From Streptomyces lienomycini (GTDB taxonomy: Bacteria; Actinomycetota; Actinomycetes; Streptomycetales; Streptomycetaceae): a DNA stretch of 64,000 nt. A program made the translations under genes and the position numbers. The DNA lies in NCBI RefSeq assembly GCF_027947595.1, contig NZ_CP116257.1, forward strand, positions 3,162,001 through 3,226,000. The letters run 5' to 3'. Shown here one piece after another: positions 45,350 through 54,163 of the stretch. Numbering within the stretch: position 1 is the stretch's first letter; every line of letters starts with the position of its first letter. The notes beneath the pieces were generated by a model. It searched no databases. It was not told where the DNA came from and saw only the letters and a list, made by a program, of their open reading frames with translations.

Positions 45350-46704
45350 CAGGAGACCGCCGCCGACCGGGCGGTGCGGAACCCGGCGAAGATCTGCCGC
45401 CGGATCGGATAGTCCCAGTTGCGGAACGTGCCGCGGCAGGCCACCGCGTCCACGGCGAAGGAACCGCCGCGCAGCACCTTGTACTCCGGGCCGAAGAACA
45501 CCTCCGAGTACTCCCGGTACGGGAACGCCCGGAAACCCGGGTACGGCGCGAAGTCGCTCGACGTCCACTCCCAGACGTCGCCGATCAACTGCCGTACGCC
45601 GAGCGGCGACGCGCCGGCCGGGTAGCTGCCCGCGGGTGCCGGGCGCAGGTGCCGCTGGCCGAGGTTGGCGTGCTCCGGGCCCGGTTCCGCGTCGCCCCAC
45701 GGATAGCGGGCCGTGCGGTCGCCGGCCGGGTCGTGACGGGCGGCCTTCTCCCACTCCGCCTCGGTGGGCAGCCGGCGCCCGGCCCAGCGGGCGTACGCGT
45801 CGGCCTCGTACCAGGACACGTGCAGCACCGGTTCGTCGGCCGGTACCGCCTCGGTGACGCCGAAGCGGCGCCGCAGCCACTGCCCGCCGTCCCGGCGCCA
45901 GAACAGCGGGGCGGTGAGGGTGTGCCGGCGGACGTGGTCCCAGCCCTCGGGGGTCCACCAGCGCGGGTCGTCGTAGCCGCCGTCGGCGATGAACGCCTGG
46001 TAGGCGCCGTTGGTCACGGGCGTGGTGTCGATGTGGAACGGCGCCACCTCGCGCCGGTGCGCGGGGCGTTCGTTGTCCAGCGCCCACGGCTCGGTCGACG
46101 TGCCCATGGTGAAGGGGCCGCCCGGCACCAGGACCTCGGCCGGGCCGGTGAACAGCGGCACGGGGTCCGGGTCCGGGGCGGTCAGGGCCTGCGGGCCGCT
46201 GCGCAGCTGGTGCGTGATCAGCATGGTCTCGTCGTGCTGCTGCTCGTGCTGGGCGATCATCCCGAAGGCGAAGCCCGCCTCCGTCAGCCGGGTCCCGTCG
46301 AACGCGGTGCTCTCCAGCACGTCCAGGGCCCGTCCGCGCACGTCGGCCGCGTACCGGCGGGCCTCGACGGGTGACAGCAGCGGCAGGCTCGGCCGCTCGG
46401 AGCGGGGGTGCTCGAAGGCGTCGTACAGGCTGTCGATCTCCGGGCGTATCGCCTCCTGGCCGGCGACGGCGCGCAGCAGCCACTGCTCCTCCTGGTTGCC
46501 GATGTGCGCCAGGTCCCACACCAGGGGCGACATGAGCGGCGACACCTGCGCGGTCAGGTCGGGGCCCTCCACGCAACTGGTCAGCAGCGTGGTGCGCTCC
46601 CGGGCGGTGACGAGCGTGGCCAGGGCCCGCTCCCGCAGCCCCTCGGCGTCCACGGACCCCTCGCCGGCGGTCGCGGTGGCGGTCTCGTTGGTGGGGTCGG
46701 TCAT
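45349..46704 (-). CDS. egtB: Hercynine oxygenase (sulfoxide synthase) EgtB
   Basis: Non-haem iron enzyme joining gamma-glutamylcysteine to hercynine with oxygen. The 451 residues have an N-terminal DinB-like domain with the iron histidines in WDLAHIGNQEEQWLL and HEQQHDETM, then a formylglycine-generating-enzyme-like C-terminal domain (FTMGTSTEPWALDNERPAH, RRLPTEAEWEKAAR, VWEWTSSDFAPYPGF, VLRGGSF). The ATG at 46704 overlaps the egtA stop (ATGA). Confidence 0.96.
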   Translation of the reverse strand: MTDPTNETATATAGEGSVDAEGLRERALATLVTARERTTLLTSCVEGPDLTAQVSPLMSPLVWDLAHIGNQEEQWLLRAVAGQEAIRPEIDSLYDAFEHPRSERPSLPLLSPVEARRYAADVRGRALDVLESTAFDGTRLTEAGFAFGMIAQHEQQHDETMLITHQLRSGPQALTAPDPDPVPLFTGPAEVLVPGGPFTMGTSTEPWALDNERPAHRREVAPFHIDTTPVTNGAYQAFIADGGYDDPRWWTPEGWDHVRRHTLTAPLFWRRDGGQWLRRRFGVTEAVPADEPVLHVSWYEADAYARWAGRRLPTEAEWEKAARHDPAGDRTARYPWGDAEPGPEHANLGQRHLRPAPAGSYPAGASPLGVRQLIGDVWEWTSSDFAPYPGFRAFPYREYSEVFFGPEYKVLRGGSFAVDAVACRGTFRNWDYPIRRQIFAGFRTARSAAVS

Positions 46705-48002
46705 GAGCGGGTCTCCCTCCCGTGCGGGCCACGGCCGGCGCCGCCCGGCACGTCCAGCAGATCGTCGGCGGGGCAGCGGCCCCTGAGGACGTAGCGCTCC
46801 AGGTACCCGGCGACGGCATCGGTCACCTCGGCCGTCGCGCCGAGCCGGGGCAGTGCGGCGAGCGCCGCGGTGAAACAGGCGGCGGCCGCCTCGCGCAGCT
46901 CGGGATCGGTCAGCGCGTCCCGGGCCGCGGCCTCGTACAGCGGATTGTGCGGCGCGGGCAGGCCCAGCGTGCGCTCGGCCAGGGGTTTGACGGCCCGGTA
47001 GGCGGTCTCGGTGGCCTCCGGGTCGTCGAAGAGCGCGGCGGTCACCGCGAGCGGCACGATCCAGCCGTCGTCCCCGGGCTGCGCGTCGATCATGCGCAGC
47101 TCCAGGTGGCCGCGCGGCCGCACCGGCGGGAAGAGGGTGGTGAGGTGGTAGTCGAGGTCCTCCCGGGTCGGCGGCCTGGGCACCAGCTCGCGGGTCCACT
47201 CCCGCAGGGTCAGGCCCTCCGGCACGTCCCAGGGCCCGCCGTCCCGGCGGACGCACATCACCGGGGCGTCCAGCACGTGCCGCGCCCAGGTGCCGCGCGG
47301 GTCGGTGTTCAGCCGGGGGCCGCCCGCCCGGCCGGTACCGATCTGCGCCCAGCGCAGCTGCCGGGTGGACCGCCAGCCGGTGGGCCGGCCGCCGGACAGC
47401 GGGGAGTTGGCGAACGCGGCCAGCAGGACCGCGCCCAGATGATGGGCCAGCCACCAGCGGCGTACGTGCCCCAGCGGCCCGGGCTCCTCGTGCCCCGCGT
47501 CCACACACACCTGCACCGAGGCGGAGGCGCACATCATGAAGCGGCCGCCGGGACCGGCGCGGTCCAGACAGGCCTCCATGGCGTCGTAGCGCGGCTGGCG
47601 CAGATAGCGGCGCGGCGGGTGCCAGGGATCGTGGCCGAGGCCGACCAGGGCGAGACCGTCCTCGCGCAGTACGGCACGGACGGCGTCGAGATCGGCGGAG
47701 ACGGAGCGGACGCACTCCGTCAGCGAGGCGGCGGGAAGGGAGCTCAGCTCCAGCTGGCCGCCGGGCTCGACGGTCAGCGCCGACCTCAGGGGAACGGCCC
47801 GCAGCGCGGTGTACATCGCGCGCAGCCGTTCGGGTGACACGGGGAGCCGCGGCGCGCGCGGCTCGTGGACGAGCCATTCCACCTCGACGCCGAGGCGTTC
47901 GGGCGGACCGGTCTTGAAGCAGATGCCGTGGACCAGCGCCTCGACCTCGGCCTCACTGACGGCGGTGCGTGGCCGGATACAGCCACCAACCGAATCGGAC
48001 AT
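46701..48002 (-). CDS. egtA: Ergothioneine-specific glutamate-cysteine ligase EgtA
   Basis: Makes gamma-glutamylcysteine for EgtB. The 433 residues match GCS2/EgtA proteins: RLGVEVEWLVHEP, TVEPGGQLELSSLP, SASVQVCVDAG and ELRMIDAQPGDD. The start ATG at 48002 has aggagg at the usual distance. It begins the operon egtA-egtB-egtC-egtD, in which all genes overlap by 1-4 bp. No egtE is adjacent; the final lyase step is presumably encoded elsewhere. Confidence 0.95.
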   Translation of the reverse strand: MSDSVGGCIRPRTAVSEAEVEALVHGICFKTGPPERLGVEVEWLVHEPRAPRLPVSPERLRAMYTALRAVPLRSALTVEPGGQLELSSLPAASLTECVRSVSADLDAVRAVLREDGLALVGLGHDPWHPPRRYLRQPRYDAMEACLDRAGPGGRFMMCASASVQVCVDAGHEEPGPLGHVRRWWLAHHLGAVLLAAFANSPLSGGRPTGWRSTRQLRWAQIGTGRAGGPRLNTDPRGTWARHVLDAPVMCVRRDGGPWDVPEGLTLREWTRELVPRPPTREDLDYHLTTLFPPVRPRGHLELRMIDAQPGDDGWIVPLAVTAALFDDPEATETAYRAVKPLAERTLGLPAPHNPLYEAAARDALTDPELREAAAACFTAALAALPRLGATAEVTDAVAGYLERYVLRGRCPADDLLDVPGGAGRGPHGRETRS

Positions 48003-48228
48003 GTCGGGATCCTCCTGAGATTCCACCATGTCGCCGGCCCCTCTGTGGTGGGCCGGGCCGGCACACTCGTCCCACCCAAGACCTTCATGCCGCTCCGCAC
48101 AAGGGTGCATATCGGGACGTTCTCGCTCGGTAATCTCCGCGATCCGACTGTTCACGGGGGCCTTCCCCGCCGTTCGCCGTTCGGGAAACTCCGTTGCGCG
48201 CACCACCAGCATCACCCAGGATTCCCGC

Positions 48229-49085
48229 ATGAGCACGACGGGGGGAGCGCGCGCCTGCGGGGCATCGCACAGCGGACCGAGCAGATCGTCGCGGCCGGGT
48301 CCTACCGCACGTCCGACGACCGCGAGGTGTCCGTCGCGGCCGCCGTCGAGGCGGCCCGGGACGGCACGCGGACGCACGGACCGGGGCCCGTCGAGCCGGC
48401 CCCCTCAACCCCCGTGCGGACGGTCATCGAGGTCACCGGCGAGAGCAGCCTGGAAGCCGCCCGGCGGCTCGGCGGCACGGTCGCCGTGCTGAACTTCGCC
48501 TCCGCCCGCAATCCCGGCGGCGGCTACCTCAACGGCGCCCAGGCCCAGGAGGAAGCGCTGTGCCGGGCCTCCGCGCTGTACACCTGCCTGCTGCGGGCGC
48601 GCGAGTTCTACGACCACCACCGCGCCCACCGCGACCCGTTCTACACGGACCGCGTCATCCACTCGCCCGCCGTGCCCGTCTTCCGCGACGACCGCGGCCG
48701 CCTGCTGGACGAGCCGTACCAGGCCGGATTCCTCACCTCCGCCGCGCCCAACGCCGGCGTGGTGCTGCGCACGGCCCCGGAACGCGCCGCGGAACTCCCC
48801 GCCGCGCTCGCGGTGCGCGCCGAGCGGGTGCTGGAGACCGCCGCGGCCCACGGGTACCGGCGCCTCGTGCTGGGCGCCTGGGGCTGCGGGGTGTTCCGCA
48901 ACGACCCCGCCCAGGTGGCGGGCGCGTTCCGGGCGCTGCTCGGGCCCGGCGGACGGTTCGACGGGACCTTCGAACGAGTGGCGTTCGGCATCCTGGACCG
49001 CACCCCGGGCGGCACCGTCCGGGCGGCGTTCGAGCACGCCTTCCCCAAGGGCGCGGGCCGTTCCGCCGCTCAGTTCCAGCCGTAG
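48229..49085 (+). CDS. TIGR02452-type macro-domain-like protein, start out of frame
   Basis: Protein of the TIGR02452 group, related to macro domains and poly(ADP-ribose) glycohydrolases. Motifs: VAVLNFASARNPGGGYLNGA, EEALCRASALYTCL, YTDRVIHSPAVPVFRDD and VLGAWGCGVFRNDP. The conserved frame begins SARLRGIAQRTEQIV at 48246 but has no nearby start codon; the ATG at 48229 (MSTTG) is out of frame by one base across a run of six G at 48240-48245. Seven G would give MSTTGGSARLRGIA, a normal N-terminus. Otherwise initiation must be at an upstream GTG near 48103 that would add about 45 odd residues. It overlaps the convergent PemK-like gene by 16 bp. Confidence 0.8.
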
Positions 49086-49534
49086 CGCTCCCGCAGCCGC
49101 TGCCGTACGAGGTCGAAGCGCATCCGGTCCAGGGCGCACGCCTCGCGGCGCATCCCCGCGTCGTGCAGGCGCAGCACCCGGTCCACGTCGACCCAGGAGT
49201 CCCGTCCCGAGCGGTCCCAGGGCCCGCTGCCGATCGGCACCCACTCCCGGTCCCCGTCGTGCCGCTTGCTGGAGAGCTGCACCGCCAGCACCGTGCCCGC
49301 CGCCTCCCGGGCCACGACGAGCACGGGCCGGTCCTTGCCCCGGCCGTCGGCCTCCTCATAGGGCACCCACGTCCAGACGATCTCGCCGGGATCGGGGTCG
49401 CCGTCGTGCGCGGGGGCGTACTCGGTCCGTACCCGGCCCACTTCCCGGGGATCGGCCTCGGTGGTGGCGAAGGGCCCGTAACGGCCCGGGACGGTCCCGC
49501 CGTTGCTGTCGATGTCGTCGGTAAAGGCGCTCAC
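49070..49534 (-). CDS. PemK/MazF-family protein without adjacent antitoxin
   Basis: Protein of 154 residues with a MazF/PemK-type domain at about 55-150 (GEIVWTWVPYEEADGRGKDRPVLVV, VLAVQLSSK, SWVDVDRVLRL) after about 45 extra N-terminal residues. PemK/MazF proteins are mRNA interferases, but many long actinobacterial members have no known partner. The GTG at 49534 (MSAFTDDID) was chosen for its distance to the domain; no antitoxin-like gene is next to it. Confidence 0.82.
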   Translation of the reverse strand: MSAFTDDIDSNGGTVPGRYGPFATTEADPREVGRVRTEYAPAHDGDPDPGEIVWTWVPYEEADGRGKDRPVLVVAREAAGTVLAVQLSSKRHDGDREWVPIGSGPWDRSGRDSWVDVDRVLRLHDAGMRREACALDRMRFDLVRQRLRERYGWN

Positions 49535-49677
49535 GGCCGTACCGTACGGGACGTGCGCGCGCGGACGCGCGGGGACCCGCGTCCGGTGGCAGGCTGGCCC
49601 CCGGGCCCCGTGCTGTCGGGGCCGGGCCACCGACCGCACGCATCCGCACGAGTCAGTCCGAGGCAGAAGGCGACGTC

Positions 49678-50568
49678 ATGACCGACCAGCTCACCGTGAG
49701 CGTCCTGGGCACCGGCATCATGGGTGCCGCGATGGCCCGCAACCTGGTCCGCGCCGGGCACACCGTCCGCGTCTGGAACCGCAGCCGGGACAAGGCCGAG
49801 CCGCTGGCCGCCGACGGCGCGCACGTCGCCGACGGCCCGGACGAGGCCGTACGCGGCGCCGACGTCGTCCTCACCATGCTGTACGACGGCCCGGCCGCCC
49901 TCGACGTCATGCGGCGGGCCGCGCCCGGCCTGAGCCCCGGCACCGTGTGGGCGCAGTCCACCACCGCGGGCGTCGACGCGGTCGCCGACCTGGCCGCCTT
50001 CGCCCACGAGCACGGCCTCGTCTTCCTCGACGCCCCCGTCCTCGGCACCCGTCAGCCCGCGGAGGCCGGTCAGTTGCTGGTGCTGGCCGCGGGCCCCCGG
50101 GCGGCGCGGGACACGGTGGCGCCCGTCTTCGACGCCGTCGGCTCCCGCACCGTGTGGACCGGCGAGGACGGCGCGGCCGGCAGCGCGACCCGGCTGAAAC
50201 TGGTGGCCAACAGCTGGGTCCTCGCCGCCACCAACGCGGTCGGCGAGGTCCTGGCACTCGCCAAGGCGCTGGGCGTGGAGCCCGACGGCTTCTTCGACGC
50301 CATCGCCGGCGGCCCGCTCGACATGGGCTACCTGCGGGCCAAGGCCGCTCTGATCCGCGACGGAGCGCTGACACCCGCCCAGTTCGCCGTCACCACCGCC
50401 GAGAAGGACGCCCGTCTGATCGTGGAGGCGGGCGAGGCCAACGGCGTCCGGCTGGACCTCGCCGCGGCCGGCGCGGAACGCTTCGCCCGGGCCGCCGCCC
50501 AGGGACACGGCGACGACGACATGGCGGCGGCCTACTTCGCCAGTTTCGAGGAGAAGACGACCGACTGA
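49678..50568 (+). CDS. NAD(P)-dependent oxidoreductase, 3-hydroxyisobutyrate dehydrogenase-like
   Basis: Beta-hydroxyacid dehydrogenase of 296 residues. The Rossmann motif VLGTGIMGAAMARNLVRAG, the DAPVLGTRQPAEAGQL substrate loop and the catalytic lysine region ATRLKLVANSWVLA are present. The substrate is unknown. A hairpin follows the stop. Confidence 0.92.
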   Translation: MTDQLTVSVLGTGIMGAAMARNLVRAGHTVRVWNRSRDKAEPLAADGAHVADGPDEAVRGADVVLTMLYDGPAALDVMRRAAPGLSPGTVWAQSTTAGVDAVADLAAFAHEHGLVFLDAPVLGTRQPAEAGQLLVLAAGPRAARDTVAPVFDAVGSRTVWTGEDGAAGSATRLKLVANSWVLAATNAVGEVLALAKALGVEPDGFFDAIAGGPLDMGYLRAKAALIRDGALTPAQFAVTTAEKDARLIVEAGEANGVRLDLAAAGAERFARAAAQGHGDDDMAAAYFASFEEKTTD

Positions 50569-50571
50569 GCC

Positions 50572-50589
50572 CACCCGGGGTACCGGGTG
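50572..50589 (+). terminator. Short hairpin after the dehydrogenase
   Basis: cacccgg / ccgggtg with a 4-base loop, starting 4 bases past the stop codon. Confidence 0.5.
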
Positions 50590-50673
50590 CACGAGACGAA
50601 CGGAACGCCGGAGACCGGACCCGGCCCCCGGACCCGGCCCGCACCACAACCGCACACAACCGAAGGAGTCCGC

Positions 50674-51096
50674 ATGTCCAAGCCGCCGCTGCCGCCCGAG
50701 GCCGTGGAAATGCTGCGCCGCCCCAACCCGTGCGTCATGGCCACCCTCCGCTCGGACGGCGCCCCCGTCTCCACACCCACCTGGTACGCGTGGGACGACG
50801 ACGGCCGCGTGCTGGTCAACCTCGACGCGGGCCGGGTCCGTCTGGGCCACCTGCGCCGCGACCCGCGCGTCACCCTCACCGTCCTCGCCGGTGACGACTG
50901 GTACACCCACGTCACCCTCATCGGCCGCGTCGCCGAGATGCGCGACGACGAGGACCTCTCCGGCATCGACCGCCTCTCCCGGCACTACACGGGCAACCCC
51001 TACCCGGACCGGAAGCGGCCCCGGGTCAGCGCCTGGATCGAGGTGGAGCGCTGGCACGGCTGGGGGGCGATGAAGGACAGCGACCAGTCCGGCTGA
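50674..51096 (+). CDS. PPOX-class F420-dependent enzyme
   Basis: Split-barrel flavin/F420 enzyme of 140 residues: CVMATLRSDGAPVSTPTWYAWD, LVNLDAGRVRLGHLRRDPRVTL, RVAEMRDDEDLSGIDRLSRHYTG. The ATG at 50674 follows gaaggag. Members reduce or oxidise small metabolites with F420H2. Confidence 0.92.
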   Translation: MSKPPLPPEAVEMLRRPNPCVMATLRSDGAPVSTPTWYAWDDDGRVLVNLDAGRVRLGHLRRDPRVTLTVLAGDDWYTHVTLIGRVAEMRDDEDLSGIDRLSRHYTGNPYPDRKRPRVSAWIEVERWHGWGAMKDSDQSG

Positions 51097-51209
51097 GACG
51101 GGACGCGGGAGCGGACCCGGGCGTATGATCTTCGGGCGGCATCGCGTGTCGGTCACCGTCCGGGTGAGGCATGGAGGCGCCGCGGAGATGCCCGTGGAGG
51201 CATTGACCC

Positions 51210-51638
51210 GTGTCAGTCGAGTTCAACCACACCATCGTTCTCTCCCGCGACCGGGAGAAGTCCGCCCGTTTCCTGGCCGAGATCCTGGACCTCGAGGTCG
51301 GCGATCCGGCCGGAGTGTTCCTGCCCGTGAAGACCGCCAACGGCGTCACCCTCGATTTCGCCACCGTCGACATCGACATCGTCGTGCAGCACTACGCGTT
51401 CCTCGTCTCCGAGGACGAGTTCGACGGCGTCCTCGCCCGGCTCGTCGAGGGCGGGGTCCCCATCCAGGCCGACCCGCCCGGCCGGCACCCGCGCCGGATC
51501 AACCGCAACGACGGCGGCCGGGGCGTGTACTTCACCGACCCGTCCGGGCACGGCATGGAGGCCTTCACCCGCCCCTACGGCAGTGACCCGTCCTCGCCGC
51601 TGAACGGTGTCACTCAGGACGTTCCCGGGGCTCGCTGA
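51210..51638 (+). CDS. VOC-family (glyoxalase/bleomycin-resistance fold) protein
   Basis: Protein of 142 residues with one VOC unit: FNHTIVLSRDREKSARFLAEIL, PSGHGMEAFTRPY and the beta-strand HYAFLVSEDEF. The GTG at 51210 fits the family N-terminus. The 3' end overlaps the convergent MFS gene by 29 bp. Confidence 0.88.
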   Translation: MSVEFNHTIVLSRDREKSARFLAEILDLEVGDPAGVFLPVKTANGVTLDFATVDIDIVVQHYAFLVSEDEFDGVLARLVEGGVPIQADPPGRHPRRINRNDGGRGVYFTDPSGHGMEAFTRPYGSDPSSPLNGVTQDVPGAR

Positions 51639-52929
51639 CGGGGTCCCACCCGTCCCCGGCGGGCTCCACCGGGGACGGACCGGACGCGGGTTCCCGCCGC
51701 GGCAGCAGCAGCGGTGTCGCCAGCATCAGGACACCCGCGAGCGCGACCGCCGTACGCGTTCCGACGAAGCCCGCCAGCAGACCCCACACCGCGGTCAGGG
51801 CCGCGGTCGTCAACTTCCCGCTGATCGTCCAGGCGGACAGGGTGCGCGCCACCCTGTCCGCCGGCGTCAGCTCCAGCCGGCGGGTCGCGAACACCGGGTT
51901 GTACACGCCCACCGAGGTGATCAGCCCGAACTCGACCACCATCACCAGGACGAGCCCCGCCGTCCCCGGCCCGACGAAGGCCAGGCCGACGGGCCAGCAC
52001 ACGCGCAGCACCCCACTGGTGACCAGCACCCGGTGCTCCCCGAAGCGCGCCACCAGTGGACGGGCCAGCCGCGAGCCGACCAGTCCGCCGACGCAGGGCA
52101 CCGCGAAGGCGAGGCCGTACTGCCAGGGCGCGAAGCCCAGATCGCCCAGCATCAGCACGGCGAGCAGCGGCGTGGTGGCCATGATCAGCGCGTTGACCAG
52201 GACCGTGTTGAGGAACAGCGGACGCAGAACCGGCGAGTCGAGCACGTACCGCCAGCCGTCCAGCAGGTCACCGGCACGCAACCGGGGGACGTCCGCGCGC
52301 CGCGGGCGCGGCTCCCCGCCCCCGATCGCCCGGATCCCCAGCGCCGAGAGGAGGTGGCTGACCGCGTCGACCGCCACCGTCACCACCGGACCGAAGAGCC
52401 CGATCGCGGCCCCGCCGACGGGAGGCCCGAGCATGGTCGCGGTCCACGTCGTCGCCTCGAGCCGGCCGTTCGCGGTCAGCAGGTCGGGCGGACGTACCAG
52501 AGCCTTGAGACAGGAACCGGCGGCGGCCCGGAACGTGATGTCGGCCGCGGCGACGACGACCGACACCACGAGCAACTGGGCGAAGCCGAGCCGCCCGAAG
52601 GCGTACGCCAGCGGCACGCTCAGCAGCACCGCGCACCGCAGCAGGTCCGTGCCGATCATCACCGGGCGCTTGCGCCGGAACTCCACCCACGGCCCCAGCG
52701 GCACCGCCACCACCGCGCCCACCGCGAGCCCCGCAGCCGCGAGCGCCGCCACCCGCCCCGGCCCGGCGTCCAGCACCATGACCGCGATCAACGGAAAGGC
52801 GTCGAACGCGAGCCGCGTGCCGAAGGTGCTGACGGCGTACGCGCCCCACAGCCATCCGAACCGCCGCCCCAACGAACCGCCGGCCACCACGTCCGACCCG
52901 ACTTCACCCGTCTTCGCCACGCCGGACAT
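51610..52929 (-). CDS. MFS transporter (enterobactin-exporter/DHA3 type)
   Basis: Efflux protein of 439 residues with about 12 helices; WLWGAYAVSTFGTRLAFDAFPLIAV starts the first helices and RRKRPVMIGTDLLRC is the loop 2-3 motif. LLTANGRLEATTWTATMLGPPVGGAAIG is typical of this DHA3-like group. The substrate is unknown. The ATG at 52929 is a reasonable start. Confidence 0.9.
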   Translation of the reverse strand: MSGVAKTGEVGSDVVAGGSLGRRFGWLWGAYAVSTFGTRLAFDAFPLIAVMVLDAGPGRVAALAAAGLAVGAVVAVPLGPWVEFRRKRPVMIGTDLLRCAVLLSVPLAYAFGRLGFAQLLVVSVVVAAADITFRAAAGSCLKALVRPPDLLTANGRLEATTWTATMLGPPVGGAAIGLFGPVVTVAVDAVSHLLSALGIRAIGGGEPRPRRADVPRLRAGDLLDGWRYVLDSPVLRPLFLNTVLVNALIMATTPLLAVLMLGDLGFAPWQYGLAFAVPCVGGLVGSRLARPLVARFGEHRVLVTSGVLRVCWPVGLAFVGPGTAGLVLVMVVEFGLITSVGVYNPVFATRRLELTPADRVARTLSAWTISGKLTTAALTAVWGLLAGFVGTRTAVALAGVLMLATPLLLPRREPASGPSPVEPAGDGWDPVSEPRERPE

Positions 52930-53048
52930 CCAAGCGAGCCGGGGCCGCGCGGATCAAACAACCGCCCGCCCGCGGGTACAACCATCCGTTGTCCACAGCG
53001 GTGACGTACGGGTCCCGTTCCGCCCCGCGGCCCCTCCCGCCCGCACGC

Positions 53049-53945
53049 CTACCGCGTCAGCAGCTTCCGCAGCGCCCCCGCGACCTCGCCCGGTGCCTCC
53101 TCCGCCATGAAGTGCCCGCAGCCGACGGTCTCGTGCCGCAGGTCAGGCGCCCACGCGCGCCACAGGGCGGCGGCGTCGTAGCCCAGCGCGGCGCCCCAGT
53201 CCTGCTGGAGGACGGTCACCGGCATCCGCAGCCGGTTGCCGTTCGCCAGGTCCGCCCGGTCGTGGTCGACGTCGATGCCGGCCGAGGCTCGGTAGTCGGC
53301 CACGATGGAGGGCACCGCCTCACGGGACGCCTTCAGATAGGCGGCGCGGACGTCGGCGGGCAGGGCGTTCGGGTCCCGGGTCCAGATGTCGAGGAAGTGA
53401 CCGAAGAACGCGTCCGGCGCGGCGCCGATCAACTGCTCGGGCAGCCCCGGCGGCTGGGCCATCAGATACAGGTGGAAGCCCACCGCCGCCGTCGTCCCGC
53501 GCAGGACGTCCCACATGTCCAGGGTCGGCAGCACGTCCAGCGCGGCCAGGTGCGTCACCGCGTCGGGGTGGTCGAGCCCGGCGCGCACCGCGACGAGCGC
53601 ACCCCGGTCGTGACCGGCGAGCGCGAACCGCTCGTGCCCCAGCTCCCGGGCCAGGGCGACCACGTCGGCGGCCATGGCCCGCTTGGCGTACGCGGTGCCG
53701 TCCGGGTCGGCGGGCTTGTCGCTGGCGCCGTAGCCGCGCAGGTCGGGGCAGATGACCGTGTGGTCGGCGGCCAGGTCGGCGGCGACGTGCCGCCACATCA
53801 GGTGGGTCTGGGGGAAGCCGTGCAGCAGCACGACCGGCGTGCCGGTGCCGCCGACCGCCACATGCAGGTCGATGCCGTCCGTGACCGTCACGCGGTCGTG
53901 GGTGAAGCCGGGGATGCCGGGGATGCCGGGGATGGTCGATTCCAT
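53049..53945 (-). CDS. Alpha/beta hydrolase, haloacetate dehalogenase/epoxide hydrolase-like
   Basis: Soluble hydrolase of 298 residues. HGFPQTHLMWRHVA (oxyanion), GHDRGA with an Asp nucleophile, and GCGHFMAEEAP with the catalytic His mark the dehalogenase/epoxide hydrolase branch. The N-terminus has an odd PGIPGIPG repeat (see 53907-53933), so the true start may be further in. It is divergent from the SARP gene. Confidence 0.9.
   Translation of the reverse strand: MESTIPGIPGIPGFTHDRVTVTDGIDLHVAVGGTGTPVVLLHGFPQTHLMWRHVAADLAADHTVICPDLRGYGASDKPADPDGTAYAKRAMAADVVALARELGHERFALAGHDRGALVAVRAGLDHPDAVTHLAALDVLPTLDMWDVLRGTTAAVGFHLYLMAQPPGLPEQLIGAAPDAFFGHFLDIWTRDPNALPADVRAAYLKASREAVPSIVADYRASAGIDVDHDRADLANGNRLRMPVTVLQQDWGAALGYDAAALWRAWAPDLRHETVGCGHFMAEEAPGEVAGALRKLLTR
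53907..53933 (-). repeat. Three tandem 9-bp repeats inside the hydrolase N-terminus
   Basis: gccggggat occurs three times in tandem on the plus strand and encodes part of PGIPGIPG. A unit length of nine keeps the frame. It may be strand-slippage sequence with variable copy number. Confidence 0.6.
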
Positions 53946-54163
53946 GGTTCGTCTGTGCCTCTCCGTGTCCTTCCGCGGTCCGGTCCGCGCTCTGTTCCGC
54001 GACCGGTCCGCGGTCTGTGCTCGCGTCGCCGGGGCGACGACCGCGACCCTGCCGCGCGTGGATCAGCAACCGATCAGCAACCGGCCCGCGGCCCCGTCGG
54101 GAGGAGGCCCGCACGCGTACCGTGGTGGTCGCACGCGCGGTGGCGGATCGGAGCGGACGGAAC

